From Isoetes taiwanensis (Eukaryota > Streptophyta > Lycopodiopsida > Isoetales > Isoetaceae): a stretch of DNA of 64,000 bases. How positions within the stretch are numbered: position 1 is the stretch's first letter; the number at the start of each line of letters is the position of its first letter. The position numbers and the translations under genes were made by a program. Where the stretch lies: the NCBI GenBank assembly GCA_021234155.1, contig JAJEKV010000039.1, positions 3,164,001-3,228,000 on the forward strand. Direction: 5' to 3'. Shown in pieces: positions 12,299-25,080 of this stretch. The notes beneath the pieces are model-generated. The model was not told where the DNA came from. It did no database searches and worked only from the letters and a program-made list of their open reading frames with translations.

Positions 12299-12494
12299 TA
12301 TGTTCTTGGAGACCAAGAGCAAAGCACTGACCATGCTCCCAGTAGTACTAACTTGATAGGATCCTCAAGCCTCGAAAAAGTGGGGAATTTTTTTTTTCTC
12401 ATTTTTGTAGTTTATGCTAAGCTAGTAACAATTAAGTGAATTGGAACTTAATAAGACTAAAAAGAATGAGCCAAAAACTTGCCAGGCAAGGTGG

Positions 12495-12930
12495 TCTCAC
12501 AGCTCGCGCCTAGTCAAAGAACTAAACTTTAGTTTTTGAGCGAGGCACAAGCTGTGAGACATCGAGCCAAGATCACTCAAACTTGATGAATTTGAGAAAA
12601 GTAATATGGTAAGGCTAGTCCCAAGGTAGGAATTAGTTAGAATAGCATGTTTAAATTACTTAAATTACTTAAAAATGTGCAAGATTCATGATTCGCTACC
12701 TGGTCAAAGAACTAAACTTTAGTTTTTGAGCGAGGCTAAGCCGTGAGAGACATCGAGCCAAGAACACACTAAACTTGATGAATTTGAGAAAAGTAATATG
12801 GTAAGGCTAGTTTCAAGGTAGGAATTAGTTAGAATAGCATGTTTAAATTACTTAAATTACTTAAAAATGTGCAAGATCTCACAGCTCGCGCCTGGTCAAA
12901 GAACTAAACTTTAGTTTTTGAGCATGGCGC
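12495..12930 (+). repeat. Direct repeats in the LARD interior
   Basis: The block GTCAAAGAACTAAACTTTAG plus the following GAGCGAGG-type sequence occurs three times (about 12514, 12702, 12895). The adjoining stretch beginning AACTTGATGAATTTGAGAAA and running to TTAAAAATGTGCAAGAT occurs twice (about 12579-12685 and 12772-12878). Confidence 0.85.
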
Positions 12931-15900
12931 TACCTGTGAGACCTCCAAACTTTGAACTTCCATAACATGAGCTACAGAGCTCCAAATCGCCTGAAAATTG
13001 TTGCAATAGGACCGTTAGACACCCTAGAATCCATTTATGACCTCAAATTAGGCTAGAAATGTCAAACCCCAGCTCAAAATGACCAAAATTTCTCAAACCC
13101 TTGAATTGTTTTTCCAAACTGTGGTTTGTTTGTAAATAGAAGCATACCCCATTAGTACCTCGCAAATATTACTCTCGGCTCAAAGCTGATGCCTTACTCC
13201 TAGATAGAAGTGCCCAAGAACACCCCTTTGTTATAGTCATCTAGACCTCAGCATACCCAAGTCCAACTGTTGGTACATCACCTTTGGTCATGCCAAAAGC
13301 ATAAACCTTGACCTAATTCAGTGTCCTCCTAATAGAGTTTGACTTATATAGCCGCCACATTGACACTCCCTATTGCCGGGATACCTAGAAAGGAGCTAGA
13401 GTCTAGAGCTGCCCAAGTCACCTCATGTGTAGAGATTGGACTCCCCCAAACCAACTTTGTTAGGACCTTAGAGTATGCCTCAAACATCATGGAGGTTTTG
13501 CAAAACAACCCTCATGTCATGCCATACCACACGTCCTAATATCCATAGACTTGGAGATTATAGATATGTCTCCAGTAATGCTGCTCGAGCCATCTTGCTT
13601 GTTTATAGAGCCCAAAATGTTGTAGGAGAGCCCTTCAAGTAGACCCTTAGACTCTAGAATATACGAGCGTTACTTTCGAAGGACGGGGCTAGAGCCACAG
13701 AAGAGGTAGAGGCGCAACCCCTTGAAGACATCAAGGTCCCAACCGACGTACAGACAGATAAGGAGAGGAGACCGAAAAGACAGACCCAAGAGAGGGAAGC
13801 ACAACGACAAACACCTAAACTGACAAACGAGTAGAACAGGACACCATCAGCCTAGCATCAATCTTCATCAAATGGGAAGGATATTTGGTAACCAGCGGCA
13901 TCAAGAATTTTCTAGATGTCAACCTCTCGGCTACCACGTCCATGAGCTCACATCAGAAAGAGGATCTCGACGCCTTCACCAACTCGATGCACATGAGTTT
14001 CAAATGGAAGAACGCAAGGCAAAGAAAATACAAAAAGTGCGAGGAAGACGTTAGAATCGATACCGCATTAGCATCACGAGCTAGGGGCGAAGGCATAATC
14101 TTACGTCGAGGAGAGAAGTCCGCGGCGACATTGAGAGCGTATAGAAACCGGGAGGGAAGACCACCACGACCTTGCAGCCCAAGAGCTCAAGCTTAATGTC
14201 ATGCAATGTCAACAAAAGGAGCAACCAAGCTACGAACCACAAAGCACCTAAGGCTGACCGGGACAAGCTTCCGGCTCCCTTGCACCAAAGAAGAGAACTT
14301 TCATCGGTTCCAAAAAGTAGGAGACCATGAGGGGGGAGGAGACGATATCGGGGAAGGAACATCTCCGACTTGAAGGCCTATATCAGCATTAGGGGCAAGA
14401 TCAAGGAGGGAGCATATTACGCTCGAACAAAATTCGGACCCGTAAAACACCTAGAAACCAAAGGAAGGACGACCTTACTACGCCAGCCCGTGAGTACGAG
14501 ACTTCGAATGGATAGGACCCAAAGGGCGGAGGAGACGACCTAGCCGGCCAGGTATAAATCACGCAAAGGCGACCAAAAGGAGCTATGATAGGTGCAATGA
14601 AGATGATCACACTTCCAGGCACAAGAGAGGCACCTCGGAATGGAGCAAAGCCCAAGCAACAGGAGTTGCACTCAGAAATTCAACCTGCGAAGGAATGACA
14701 AGGCATGCCTACCGACCACGCGATCTCGAGCTTCAAGACATTCAAGAATGCCCGACCGCAACGCCGAGGTGATCCTACTCAAGTGATCAACGGCACCGCA
14801 CATCGGCAACACTTGACGAACTTATGACACGAGTGGCCTCAACAATAGAAGGAGGAACGACCCGACATCAACGAGCCAACTAAGAAGGCAACATCTCGAC
14901 GACCATAGCTCCACCTTGTGGTAATATAGGGTGATGCCCTATGACACGGGTATTAGATGGAGATGCACTTACGAAAGGCAATCGCGACGAGGAAATATGC
15001 CTTCAACAACTAGGTGATGGCTTCACAAAGTACTCCTACCAAGAATTAGAAGAGAAGAAGCCAATCACATCTCCAAATGGGCACATCAAATGCCCAAGGT
15101 AGAAGCATTCGGCACCTTAACGACAAAGGATAGCAACTGAAGCACCTTCAAAGAAAAAGAGAGTTCAAGATGACACCAAAGCTATTCAATCCATTGGGAG
15201 TATATTTAAGGCAGGTACTCCTTCAACTTAAGGGTCAAGCAAGCAGATATAAGGATCCATCATCCCGACAATATAGCCAGCAGGGAGGAGAGCCATGATG
15301 CTTTACTTGCCAGAGAGACCGACATGCATAGAGGGACAAAGGCCAGGAACTGAAAGCTGGAGAAGTGCTAGCAACCGACTTCTTCCACGAGCTCCCTAGA
15401 GGCAAAAGGAGGATCAAAACTGACGAGCACAATCAAAGCCACCGGAAGGTACCTCAAGACAAGAAGACGGCATAGTGGAGCGTGACAACGTCCAAGCCAT
15501 GTGATCGAGGGGATCAAACAAGGAAGTTTGGAAGCTCGATGGAGAAGCAACTAGGCGAGGCGAGCCGATGACTTGCACGTAGACTTGCATGCAACTTGGT
15601 GAACCCAAGGATGGACGATTCAAAGAACAACTGCAGAAGAGAACAACTCCAGAGGAGTATAGCCAAAGGAATCGCGCACAGCCTCAAGAGACGCCTTCAA
15701 ATAGCTTCGAGTATCATGAAGGGGGGGATAATTACCGCCCGAGAACAGGATCAGGAAGCAGACCGAAATGTTGAAGCATCAACGACCAGCACACCCTTAG
15801 TTAGAATGTGATCCAAAGCGTGTTGTGCCATAGCCGACAAACATCGGAGGGCCCAAGTACATCAACAAGCTACCCCAGAGTACGAGCTGACGTACAAATA

Positions 15901-18571
15901 GGAGGATATGGATCGTCAGCACCATTGCACCGGGAGGAACACCGATGACATTGCCAAGGAATAGGTGTGCAACTCGGAGGGAGGCACAAGGGGGACCTAA
16001 TAGCGCTAGTAGTAATTGTAATTATGTAAGCTATATGTTTTGCATGTATAGTTCCCCTATTATTCCTTCCCTCCCATAGCATAACGGATCAAAAGAAGAG
16101 ATGTCAGGCAATTTGCAGGGGTGAAGCAATCCACATCCTCAACACTCTTCGGGCAACACGATAGCGACAAGAGGACTCGACGTATGAGACATCGATGGAG
16201 TCGAAGAAACAATATCGGATACAGAGTCGTTAGCTGCCAAGACAAAGAGTTCAAGATGAAAAACTTTTTTTTTCAACGGCGCCACCTTCAGGCTTTTGAA
16301 AAGAGGCATGAAAGATTTCAAGTGATCAACTACACCAGCAAGCCACCAGCAATGAGAGGCTTCTAACGAACAAAGTCAACCTCTACATCAAAGAGGATCC
16401 ACCGTCAAGGAGACTGAAGTATCGAGCGACTCGGAAGAACGTTACCTTGCTATTTCAAGCAGGCAACGAGTGGATGAGCTTCTAGCAAGCTCAAGCATCT
16501 AAGGCCATGGGGCCTAGTAGGTTAAATGTAGGGATGGTAACATCCATATTGGGATTAGAAGGCATTGTTAGACATTCTCGCCGAAAGGATTGCCCCAATA
16601 TTGAGCTAAGCGTCAAATATTGGGAAGGAAACGCATAGGAGTAACTAAAATTATACACGATTGTTAACAGACATCCAACATATTGAAACCACTTGGTGAG
16701 ATTGATCACCTCGTTAAGAAGGAATCATTACTAGGATAATTGTTGACCATGTATAAATCTAGTACCTCCAAAAGAATAATCCAACCAAAAGAAAAGAAGT
16801 AATCTAACAAGTCCGGCCAACTTGTTACGACGACATCAATTCGATTGGTAGGAATATTCCAAGAATTTAAATAACTAAGAAAGGGGGAATCTCTAGAATA
16901 TAAAAGAATAGTACATGTAAGATACATCTAAAATAACAATTATAGTAATCAAATAGTCTTTTGAGACAAAAGGAATTGTCGTGATGACAAAACCTTGTGG
17001 TTTAGAATCGTTCTAACTAAGTAGGTAACCCATAACTATATTGAAATAAATGATAACATAATATGTGCATCCATCTTAGATGATTATATATGTCAGCTAA
17101 GGCTAGTAAATTAATGCGCTAAGTAAGAAGCGTATAACCTCTTAAGGGGAGAGAATAGATATGACGTTGTGTACAACGTCATTAAAGGAGTGCAGGACCA
17201 TTTTCTTTTCGAAGAAAGTGGGAGGGCTCAATCTTATGATTGAACGTACTTGCATCAAATTGACCGACCCGTAGAATAGAGTTCACTCCGGCAATGGCCG
17301 AAGAGAATAGAGCGTAAGCTAGATAGATACATTCGTGCTCAGGTGGCCTTCAACGTGCGAGACCGACGTAGTAGCTAACTACACCAAGGCATGGAGCAAA
17401 ACCATGGGAGCAACGCAACGACCAAGTCATCTCCAAATTACCGGCCCGGCTCAATGGGTGGATGCATTCTAGCCTTAGGTAAGGCGTGTGCATGCATTAT
17501 AAGCTTTAATGTATCTTATAAATAAGTTACATATAGATCCTAATAATTGCATAGAAATTACTGTACGTATATGTATCATACCGAAATAAGTTAAATAACA
17601 ACGATAATGGAGGTAGCATGTTAATTAATCCTTCGCAAGGATGAAATTCCTTCCAAGGATAGCTATATGACCTCGGGGTCCTTATAAATATAAATAGAAA
17701 ATAGAATTCGGATATACTTAAGTGCATCTTAGGGATATACTTCCAAGGGTAATGCAAGACCCAAGGAAGAGAATAAGAAGCACATCTAATTCTTGTGTAT
17801 GATAATTAAAACCTTCTCTATGTAACAATAGGTCTAAAATCAGGGTTATTGTTTAAATAATCGCGATCTAAAAGTAATTAAATATTGTAAAGCTTAGAGT
17901 AAATATAATTGTACTATCGGAAGTAATGCATCCGATACTATGATAATGTTAATTCATAAATATTACCTTATGGTAATTATGTAAATCACATGCATTAAAG
18001 GAGCCAAAGAAAAACGCCGTGCATGTCAATTTGTGTAGATCTATAGCTTGCCTAGTTAAGTATAATCTACGCATGCAACCTATGAGGTAAGGGTTGCATG
18101 CGTTGTTACCGATGATGAGATTACTACGGTGATCTCTAGGACGTGGTGTAATGTCAATGTAGGCATGACCGCGGTTCCGCTTGGAAAGTCTACTGTCCCC
18201 ACTAAGTAGGCGACCTAGAGAAAGGAGGTCATTGAGGAATGCATTGATAGGAAAAGCACCTCTAGCCCCATATATGCTTTGATAGGAGGAATCTGGCCTT
18301 CACGCCCCATATACGGGAAGGACCTATCCTCCACGTTGGGCAACTAAAGGTGTAGGCATGAGCGGCATACAAGCATTATAGGGCGCTGTCTCCTCGGCCA
18401 CGATGGAAGAATCATCCTCTTCCTACGCCGGGAGATTAGCCATGCATTCATGTAGATAGGTGGGGTGGTCACCATATAACCAAAATTTTAATTAATATAA
18501 ATGGTAATAACGTAGTGTTGACTGCAAGAGCCAATAAGAGCGCCGGAGGGCCCACGAGGTCGAACTCATTT

Positions 18572-18970
18572 AAGACTTGCAACACAAATTTTGTTATAAC
18601 GTGTTGCAAGGGATGAAGAGTACCTTAGAAGTGTAAATTTTGTATGAAATTGATAAACTTTGATAAACTTAAATGTTGTATTAAGTAAGGTTAATAATTA
18701 CCTTGCGTGGATTAAGTTATGAAATCATAAGTTAATTGGATAATGAAATAGTAATGTCTTAAACATTACCTTAGAGTAATTCTAATAATTAAGATAGTAA
18801 GTATGTAATTATAGATATTGTAAAATTAATACAGGATTTTAAGGTGCGAAGACTTGCAACACAAATTTTGTTGGAATGTGTTGCAAGGAATGAAGAGCAC
18901 CTTAAATAATAATTGTATATGAAAGTGTTAAATTGTGATAAACTAAATGTTGTGATAACGGAGACTAATA
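18572..18970 (+). repeat. Direct repeat pair in the LARD interior
   Basis: GACTTGCAACACAAATTTTG, continuing through GTGTTGCAAGG.ATGAAGAG.ACCTTA, is present at about 18572-18630 and 18849-18905. Related AT-rich sequence follows each copy. Confidence 0.8.
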
Positions 18971-19171
18971 AGTACCTTGTTTTAATAGAAGTTACGATTT
19001 GACAAGTTATTTGATAATGTAATGGCGTAATAATGATTTAAAAATATTACCTTAAGGTAATCTTAATAAATGCGTAAGTATTATAGTAGTATATCGTATG
19101 CATCAGGTTGATTGCAGGTTAGGAAGATTCCAAGGTGGGGAGACCCACGATGCTGCGGACAGCATCATTTC

Positions 19172-19184
19172 AAGGTGGGGAGAA
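19172..19184 (+). promoter_or_regulatory. Polypurine tract
   Basis: AAGGTGGGGAGAA ends directly at the TG of the 3' LTR. It is the expected plus-strand priming site. Confidence 0.85.
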
Positions 19185-20684
19185 TGTGACGTTCCAGTAC
19201 GATATACGGTCTCAAGACGTATACCGTACTGCACCGTCACGCGTACACGCCGTCCAATCGACGTGTACGCCGACGTGTACCCAAGCAAGGTCGCCCTAGG
19301 GGGCAACTTGCAATGGTGCGCACACTTAGCAATGCGCACACTTTTAGACCTTTAACCCATTAAAGATAGACCAAGGGTCATGGAAACCCTAAACCTAACT
19401 GATAGCCTACATAAGGCACCAAACCCTAACTTTCCCTTTTCGCCCACAGACCTTCCGAGCTCCGATTCGCGCGCCTGAGGAGTCAATTCCAACTCCCACG
19501 ATCTGTCCGTGCGCCCCAGCTTGTCAGATCGTCCTCCCGACCGCATTTCGAAGTAGAACAGAGACATGGACACCTTTGGATCGAGAGGAGTGAACCAGGG
19601 ATCAGGTATTTAGTCGATTGAATAGCCTAAACCTTATTCCAGCCTCGAACCAAAGAGGGTTTAGCCTATTAAATCACCCCTAGTAGCCAAGCGGATCCCG
19701 AGATTGACTCTAACTAAAGAACCTAACTTTATGTATGATATAGATTAGTTCTTATTCTTTAGTTCTATGAAGATGTGATGGACCGGATGAATTCGTGGAA
19801 CTCTTTGTATTGGGAAGGGGGTAGAGACTTGAAGCTTAGTAGATGATGCTCCTAGATAGTCCCTCTTAGTGCATTACTAGATTTCGCCTGCTGTGTACAA
19901 GAACCCCACCGGGTTGTGGGTGAAGGGGCAGACCGGGCTTAGAATGAGGTTCGTGTTCGACCCTTGACCGATCCCTATGGTGTGTTAGTGCTACCGGGAT
20001 CGTGAGTGACTAGGTCTAATGGCTTGATGGGCTCGACACCCGTGGGGTGGAGTTCACCCAAGTTCACCCTTCCAGTGGGTTCAGTCGAATAAGGGCAAAG
20101 TGGCCCTCTAGTCACCTTGGGTCAGCATGTAGATCTCTCGGAGGGAGTGATCCCTACCGCCCCATCGGGACCGGGAGATGTAACCCGGGAATAGCCCCTT
20201 TGGCTATGCACCCGGGCTGGCTGATCAAAGTCCCAACACTTTTCAACCTACTCGCAAAGTGTGTGGGAGGGGCGGATGGAGTGGACAACCCTAAGCCATG
20301 TTCTTATGCCAGCCCAATCCATTGTCATGATTCATGCTGCGACCTGAACTCGGAGACCCAAGCTTGTCAGTCATCCCCCTGGAGTCTGAGCCTTGGGTAG
20401 GAACTTCCTTGTATTGTGCTGATCTTTGTCTATGCAGATGTTGATGTGCCACCCTTCGAGGTGGATATATACGATGTTATGTTACTAACGTGTATGTTTA
20501 CGCTTCCGCAGCTAGGTAGGCCCTGAGGGAGACGGGGTAAAATGACCCCTTCACTCTTCCCACTGTGGACTCTAGACGGTCACAGTGATATGTGGAGGGC
20601 CCTGTATCAGTGTGGAGCTGGTGCGGGGGATGAACTCCTGTTTGTATACGGTGCGGGCATCGTATACGAGTAGGGGACGTCACA
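19185..20684 (+). repeat. 3' LTR of the LARD-like element (1500 bp)
   Basis: It starts TGTGACGTTCCAG, ends GGGGACGTCACA and is followed by GTCAT. Near its start it holds an imperfect hairpin, TACGATATACGGTCT against AGACGTATACCGTA. Confidence 0.88.
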
Positions 20685-20689
20685 GTCAT

Positions 20690-21610
20690 CGTGGCATGGG
20701 GGCGACTTTGGCAAAGCTTGAACCATACTTTATTTAGCCTGGATTGCGGAGAGATGTCTTGCTTCATATTCGTCATTATGTTACTTGTCAAGGATAAAGA
20801 AAGCGAACAAGAAATCTCATGATGTTCCTTTATCCTTGCCTATTCCGGAGGCAAAGTGGGAGCAGATCACTATGGATTTTATTGTTGGTCTTCCTGCAAG
20901 TTCTCGCAAGAACACTGTCATTTGGACAATTGTTGACTGTTTAACTAAACACGCCCATTTTATTCCTTGTTCGGATAAGTCGACGGCTTATAGTGCAGCT
21001 ACGCTCTTTATCAAAGAGATATTTAGGTTACATGGGTTGCCAAAGATTATTGTATCTGATCGTGATACAAAGTTTACCAGTAAAATCTGGAAGGCATTGT
21101 TTATGCAATTGGGAGCAGAGTTAAAGTTCTCCACTGCTTTTCACCCAGAAACTGATGGACAATTCGAGGTGGTAAATAAAGTTATTTGTTCCATCGTAAG
21201 GGGGTTTGTCAGTGAACATCAAGGTCATTGGGAAGAGTATTTGCCTATTACTGAATTTGTGTATAATAATACCTATCAGTCTACCATAAGGATGATCCCT
21301 TTTCAGGCGGTCTATGGTCAGCCTGTACGGGAACCACTCTTTCGAGTGTGTGAGAATGTTCCAGCTGCTGATGATTTGGTTATTTGAGCATAAGGATCTC
21401 ATAGACTTGCTTCAAGCTCATATTCGAGATGCCCAAGCAACGTTTGCAAATAAATCATCTAAGTTGAGTCAACCAATGGTTTTTAAGGAAGGAGATTGGG
21501 TATGGATGAGGATCCATAAAGGCCACTTTAAGAAAGATGCACGCAAGAAGAATCTTAAGTTGGCACCCCGTTTCCATGGACCATTTCAAGTTATTAAAGT
21601 GGTCAATGAG
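20690..21610 (+). pseudogene. Chromovirus integrase
   Basis: Integrase inserts the element DNA into the genome. After the junction the reading is RGMGATLAKLEPYFIWPGL and HYVTCQ (second half of the HHCC finger, its last Cys lost to a frameshift). The catalytic core follows: QITMDFIVGLP (first Asp), IIVSDRDTKF (second Asp) and FHPETDGQFEVVNKVI (Glu), then YNNTYQSTIRMIPFQAVYG. A frameshift near 21385 leads to the GPY/F region, VFKEGDWVWMR and APRFHGPFQVIKVVNERGN. The three catalytic residues are all present. Confidence 0.88.
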
Positions 21611-22157
21611 AGAGGTAATTTGAGATCTCCTTTTGTCCCCATAAGAATCCTCCAATAGAATGAGTACTCTACATCAAACTGCAATTAATGCAGCATTAAC
21701 AACTTCATTGCTGTCGTTTTTTCCCTATAACTTTTGATCTACTCATGAAAATGCTGCGGCGTTTGTTGCATTAGATGCAGAATGAAAAGATCTTTCAAGT
21801 GATATATGGTTATGATGTATTTCAATACAAGCCATATGTGTTAACCTTAAAAAATATGGTTTTTTGCTCTTTTCTTATATATTTACATCCCAAAAGATAT
21901 AACAATGGGTTGTCATTAGAAAGATCTTGAGGAGACGAATCCATTGCCACAAATAGTGTTCGAATCAGAGTTTTTGATCAAAAGTTATAGTAGAAAAATG
22001 ACACTGTAAAAGTTAGTTAGAACTGCATTAATTACTGCTGCCACATAATACTGGAATAAAATACACTGGAGCTCTTCTCTTATTGGACAGTTTAAAAAGC
22101 TGATGTGGCTTTTTAAGCATCCCTTAATGGGACAAAATGAGATCTCAAATTACCTCT
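21611..22157. mobile_element. Small inverted-repeat element (MITE-like)
   Basis: The ends are about 35-base inverted repeats, starting AGAGGTAATTTGAGATCTC on the left and ending with its complement GAGATCTCAAATTACCTCT on the right (about 32 of 35 positions pair). The chromovirus protein reads NERGN on the left and YQLRLPQGW on the right, so the 547 bases are an insertion. TAATTT occurs on both sides and may be the target duplication, though it overlaps the inverted repeat. No coding sequence is seen. The superfamily is undecided. Confidence 0.75.
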
Positions 22158-22623
22158 AATTTATCAATTAAGATTGCCTCAAGGTTGGAAAATGCATGAT
22201 GTAGTGAATATGGCTTATCATGGTAAGGAGTTACCTCAACTTGGGAGGTTAAGTGAGCCAGAATTCATTGATGATTCCAAAGTTCTAGAGCTGGAAACAA
22301 TTTTGGCGGATAAATCCACTAGTGGTTCAAGACAATATTTGGTAAAGTTTGCTCACAACCCTTTGGAGGACGCTTCATGGGTGCGTGGCAATGTTTTACA
22401 AGCTTATCCGGATATTCTTAGGGAATATAAAGATCGAAAAGCAAAGGAAGCCGAGAGACAAGAAGAAGTCCAAGGACAGGCTTCTACTAGTCGGCCTAAG
22501 CGAGGGCCAAGGAAGGACTATGATCAGATAGCTAAAGGTATTTTAAACACCCTTTTGCAGCACGGACTACTGCAATGTGAAGGAGGGAATGATATATGCC
22601 AAGGATGTGGCAAATGGCTTTAG
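22158..22623 (+). pseudogene. Chromovirus GPY/F end and chromodomain
   Basis: Chromodomains guide chromovirus integration to chromatin marked by histone methylation. The ORF reads YQLRLPQGWKMHDVVNMAYH (C-terminal integrase landmark), then the chromodomain VLELETILADKS, RQYLVKFAHNPLEDASWV and YPDILREYKDR (the W..e..l pattern is present), then a basic tail ending at the stop at 22621. This places the host element in the chromovirus lineage. The tail probably runs into the 3' LTR. Confidence 0.85.
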
Positions 22624-22830
22624 GCCTTTTTGGGCCATGTGGGCCTTTGGAACCTTTGGGCTTTTGTCCAAAGGAGGCTTTGGTCCAAAGAGGGACCAAA
22701 GGGGCGTGTATGCTATATAGTTGCTCGCGGGAGAGCTCTGGGGCAGCTGTGTCTTGGCTGAGGGCTCGTGGTTGGGTGGTGAGATAGCGTGCCACGTCAA
22801 GAGACCATTTTAGATGTGCCCTCTGATTCA
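22590..22830 (+). repeat. Probable 3' LTR start of the chromovirus
   Basis: A purine run GAAGGAGGGA (22579-22589) is followed by TGATATATGCC, the expected PPT-TG arrangement. A TATA-like GCTATATAG lies near 22710. No 5' LTR is available to define the other end. Confidence 0.45.
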
Positions 22831-23760
22831 TTATGGCAGTTGTCGCCTACAACACATACCCCATCTGAACCTTGTTGACTCTTAACACAACTCAGTCAAA
22901 TGTTTATGATAAGGAATAAAGGACTCACTACTGCAAAAAGATACACAGACTCAGACATTCTCTCTATGCATTACCTAATATAAGAAAAATTCGAATATGA
23001 AAATACTGAACATAAGATGGGTAGATCACACACTCTGCATGTCTGCTTCAGAGTTTGTATATACAATCATGGATAAGCTGCTACAATCCTCATATTGCGC
23101 TTGGTCCAGACATAATGTCCCAGAGATTTTGTAACCCCATGTTTATGTTTTGCACTTAACACAACAGTTGCAGATAATAGTTTAGTACCTGACTTACTTT
23201 GGATTAGACCATTATCGTATTTGCACTTCTGGAAGCTCACGAAGTAATGTGACAGAAATACAAAGAAAACTCTTCCTTTATTTGCCTATTGAAAGACTGA
23301 TTTGATGTGGTTATTTTAACTTAGCATCACCGCAGTAGTGTGGCAATGGTTACACAACTCCATTAAACAAATAGTCTAAGCTGCCGGCATTGTTAGCATA
23401 TCAATTCTATGTCGCCAAATCTATGCCAAGCACAATTTCATTAAAATGAGAAATTTCGTGATTCCAATTAGTAGGGACGAAAATCCTTTTTAGTCCATTT
23501 TATGACGATTTTTTGAGCAATTATGGCGCCATTTAGCAAAAAATGCATCTAAAATGCCATTTATTGGCGCCATTAAAAATACTAGCAGTGCATATAATGA
23601 AGCTAAAGAAACATGAGATCACAAAATCAGTAAAAATTTCCAAATTCATAGATTTGCATATCCATAAATTTGCCACAACAGGCAAGGACTTGGAAGAGAG
23701 AGTCTGTTTACAAAAGTATTATTGTACAATTTACATTATAATCACAAAAAAAAATTCAGG
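22831..23760. other. Intergenic DNA with CACTA-like ends
   Basis: No gene is seen. CACTACTGCAAAAAG at about 22926 and AATACTAGCAGTG ending near 23592 (reverse complement CACTGCTAGTATT) face each other like weak CACTA termini, but no 3-base target duplication fits. Two GGCGCC motifs (23525, 23566) belong to the family described below. Confidence 0.4.
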
Positions 23761-25080
23761 CTATGCAGCAGGATCAGGTTCCGCAGCGCCAGTGCCATGG
23801 CTAGAAGAAGCACCCATAGGATCTCCTTGAAAGGTCTCGAACGTTGTGGCAGTAAAATTGGGATCATCAAGAATGTCCAGTTTGAATTGTGTATTCTTGA
23901 TCACATCATAGTCCACATCGGGTTGAGCTTCAGGTATCACAGGACTTGGTGGATCTACAGCTTCTTCAACAACAACACCTTGTCTCTCTGTCACAGGAAC
24001 TGCTGCGATGATAAGATTCAGGAGGCGGTCAAGCCTACCAAGAATGGCCTGTAGGCACTTGTGCTTAACCGGGTCACTTTCGAACACAATACAAAATCTC
24101 TTATTCATCAATGAAGCCCGGCCAAACGAACCACAATCAAACACTCCTGTTCCTGGCAGTACCATCTTCTGCATGAGATACGAGCATGTGGCAGGCCCCA
24201 GCTGGTTTTTCATGATTATGTCCCCTGGCAAGCCTTGCCAGCTGTACCCGAATCTGCTGTTGCAGAGCTTCCCGGCCATAGCCTCGCTCTGTCCGTCTGC
24301 GTCTTCTTCATTAGGTACCGGAACTGGTGGCAGTTCTTGAGGATGATCGGCAAACGAGAATCTGAGGTCAATGTCATCGATAGGATCACCAGCAGTGGCC
24401 TGAATTTTTGTGGCGTACACTAGTGCATGGGGCTCCTGAACTCCTGTGGCAGGCAGATTCTTGTATTCGTCCTCATACATGCCAATAAAAACTCTGGATC
24501 TGGAATCCAGATTATCCAACACAGATGAAATCAACACATTATGCTCTGGCCTTACAAAGCACACTATCCAGAAAGAATCAGCTGTGGTGTTCTTTACAGC
24601 TGTATTAAAAAAGTTAGATAGTATGGTTGTGTCCCACATTGGAGTTATGCCTCTAGTGTCCAGGACTATCAAGGATACTGGTACAGGAGTGCAAACAACT
24701 TGCCCCCTGCTGTCTGTTAGTTCAACTTCACAACGAAAGTCTTCAGTATCCTCTCTCTGCAAGACAGCATTGCGTATAAATCTTGCCAAGGCAGGTGGCA
24801 CGTTACTGAAAACTCCTTCCTTGGTCACTCCAACTTCAACCCACTTACTATGCAAGGTGGCCATGGAAATCAAGTCATCATCGTCGAAGCCTGCCACGGC
24901 AGTACTGAGATCAGTGAAGGATGTGAACTTCTTCGGAAAATTATCCTTCACATATTCAAAAATCTCCTTCTTCAAGAAAGATATAGATCGTAGTGTCTTT
25001 GCCTTTGTCTTGAAGAATTGCTTACCTGTATAATCATTGGTGACCTTGACGTAGGTCTTCCCATCCAGTACAGTCTTCAT
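23761..25080 (-). other. Methyltransferase-like C-terminal exon (439 codons, open)
   Basis: A long open exon without stops. It includes FDDDDLISMATLHSKW, VPVSLIVLDTRGITPMWD, SFWIVCFVRPEHNVL and, at about 24110-24145, the motif VFDCGSFGRASL. That motif followed by CIVFESDP matches the VxDxFxGSGT...GxExDP end of amino-DNA methyltransferases with the glycines partly changed (CGSFG). The last 90 residues are acidic and Pro-rich. The target amino group, if any, cannot be deduced. Confidence 0.6.

Larger units (their letters stand above)
12299..19171 (+). other. Non-coding interior of the LARD-like element
   Basis: No reading frame above about 100 codons and no retroelement motif is visible. 12480-12950 holds three partial copies of a repeat unit. 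13860-16400 is GC-richer with short open stretches in several frames (possible remnants of coding sequence, unrecognised). 16500-19080 is AT-rich and carries a second direct repeat. Confidence 0.7.
10809..20684 (+). mobile_element. Non-coding LTR retrotransposon (LARD-like)
   Basis: A 9.9-kb element has LTRs that start TGTGA and end GTCACA, a PBS, a polypurine tract and a 5-base target duplication GTCAT (10804-10808 and 20685-20689). It lies inside the chromovirus zinc region. The 6.9-kb interior shows no gag, protease, RT or integrase motif in any frame I read. Conserved ends around a long non-coding interior match the definition of a LARD (large retrotransposon derivative), which needs proteins from another element. 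A very decayed coding interior is the alternative. Orientation is set by the PBS. Confidence 0.85.
3940..22830 (+). mobile_element. Ty3/gypsy chromovirus, 5'-truncated and split by three insertions
   Basis: The pieces read in one order as RT and RNase H (3940-4682), rest of RNase H and H2C2 zinc region (10452-10808), integrase (20690-21615) and GPY/F plus chromodomain (22158-22623). The gaps are filled by a LINE, a 9.9-kb LTR element and a small inverted-repeat element. Removing them restores protein continuity (for example HI then LPQKTLSKRQ, and TTGH then RGMGATLAKL). The gag, protease and 5' LTR are lost left of the CACTA fragment. A 3' LTR probably starts near 22590; its right end is not defined. 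Confidence 0.85.

Noticed and set aside
13872-14196. Short ORFs in the LARD interior as gag remnants
   Set aside because: No gag core or zinc knuckle could be found in any frame; left as unrecognised.
22926-23592. Possible small CACTA element with CACTACTGC and GCAGTG ends
   Set aside because: The ends agree over only a few bases and no 3-base target duplication is present.
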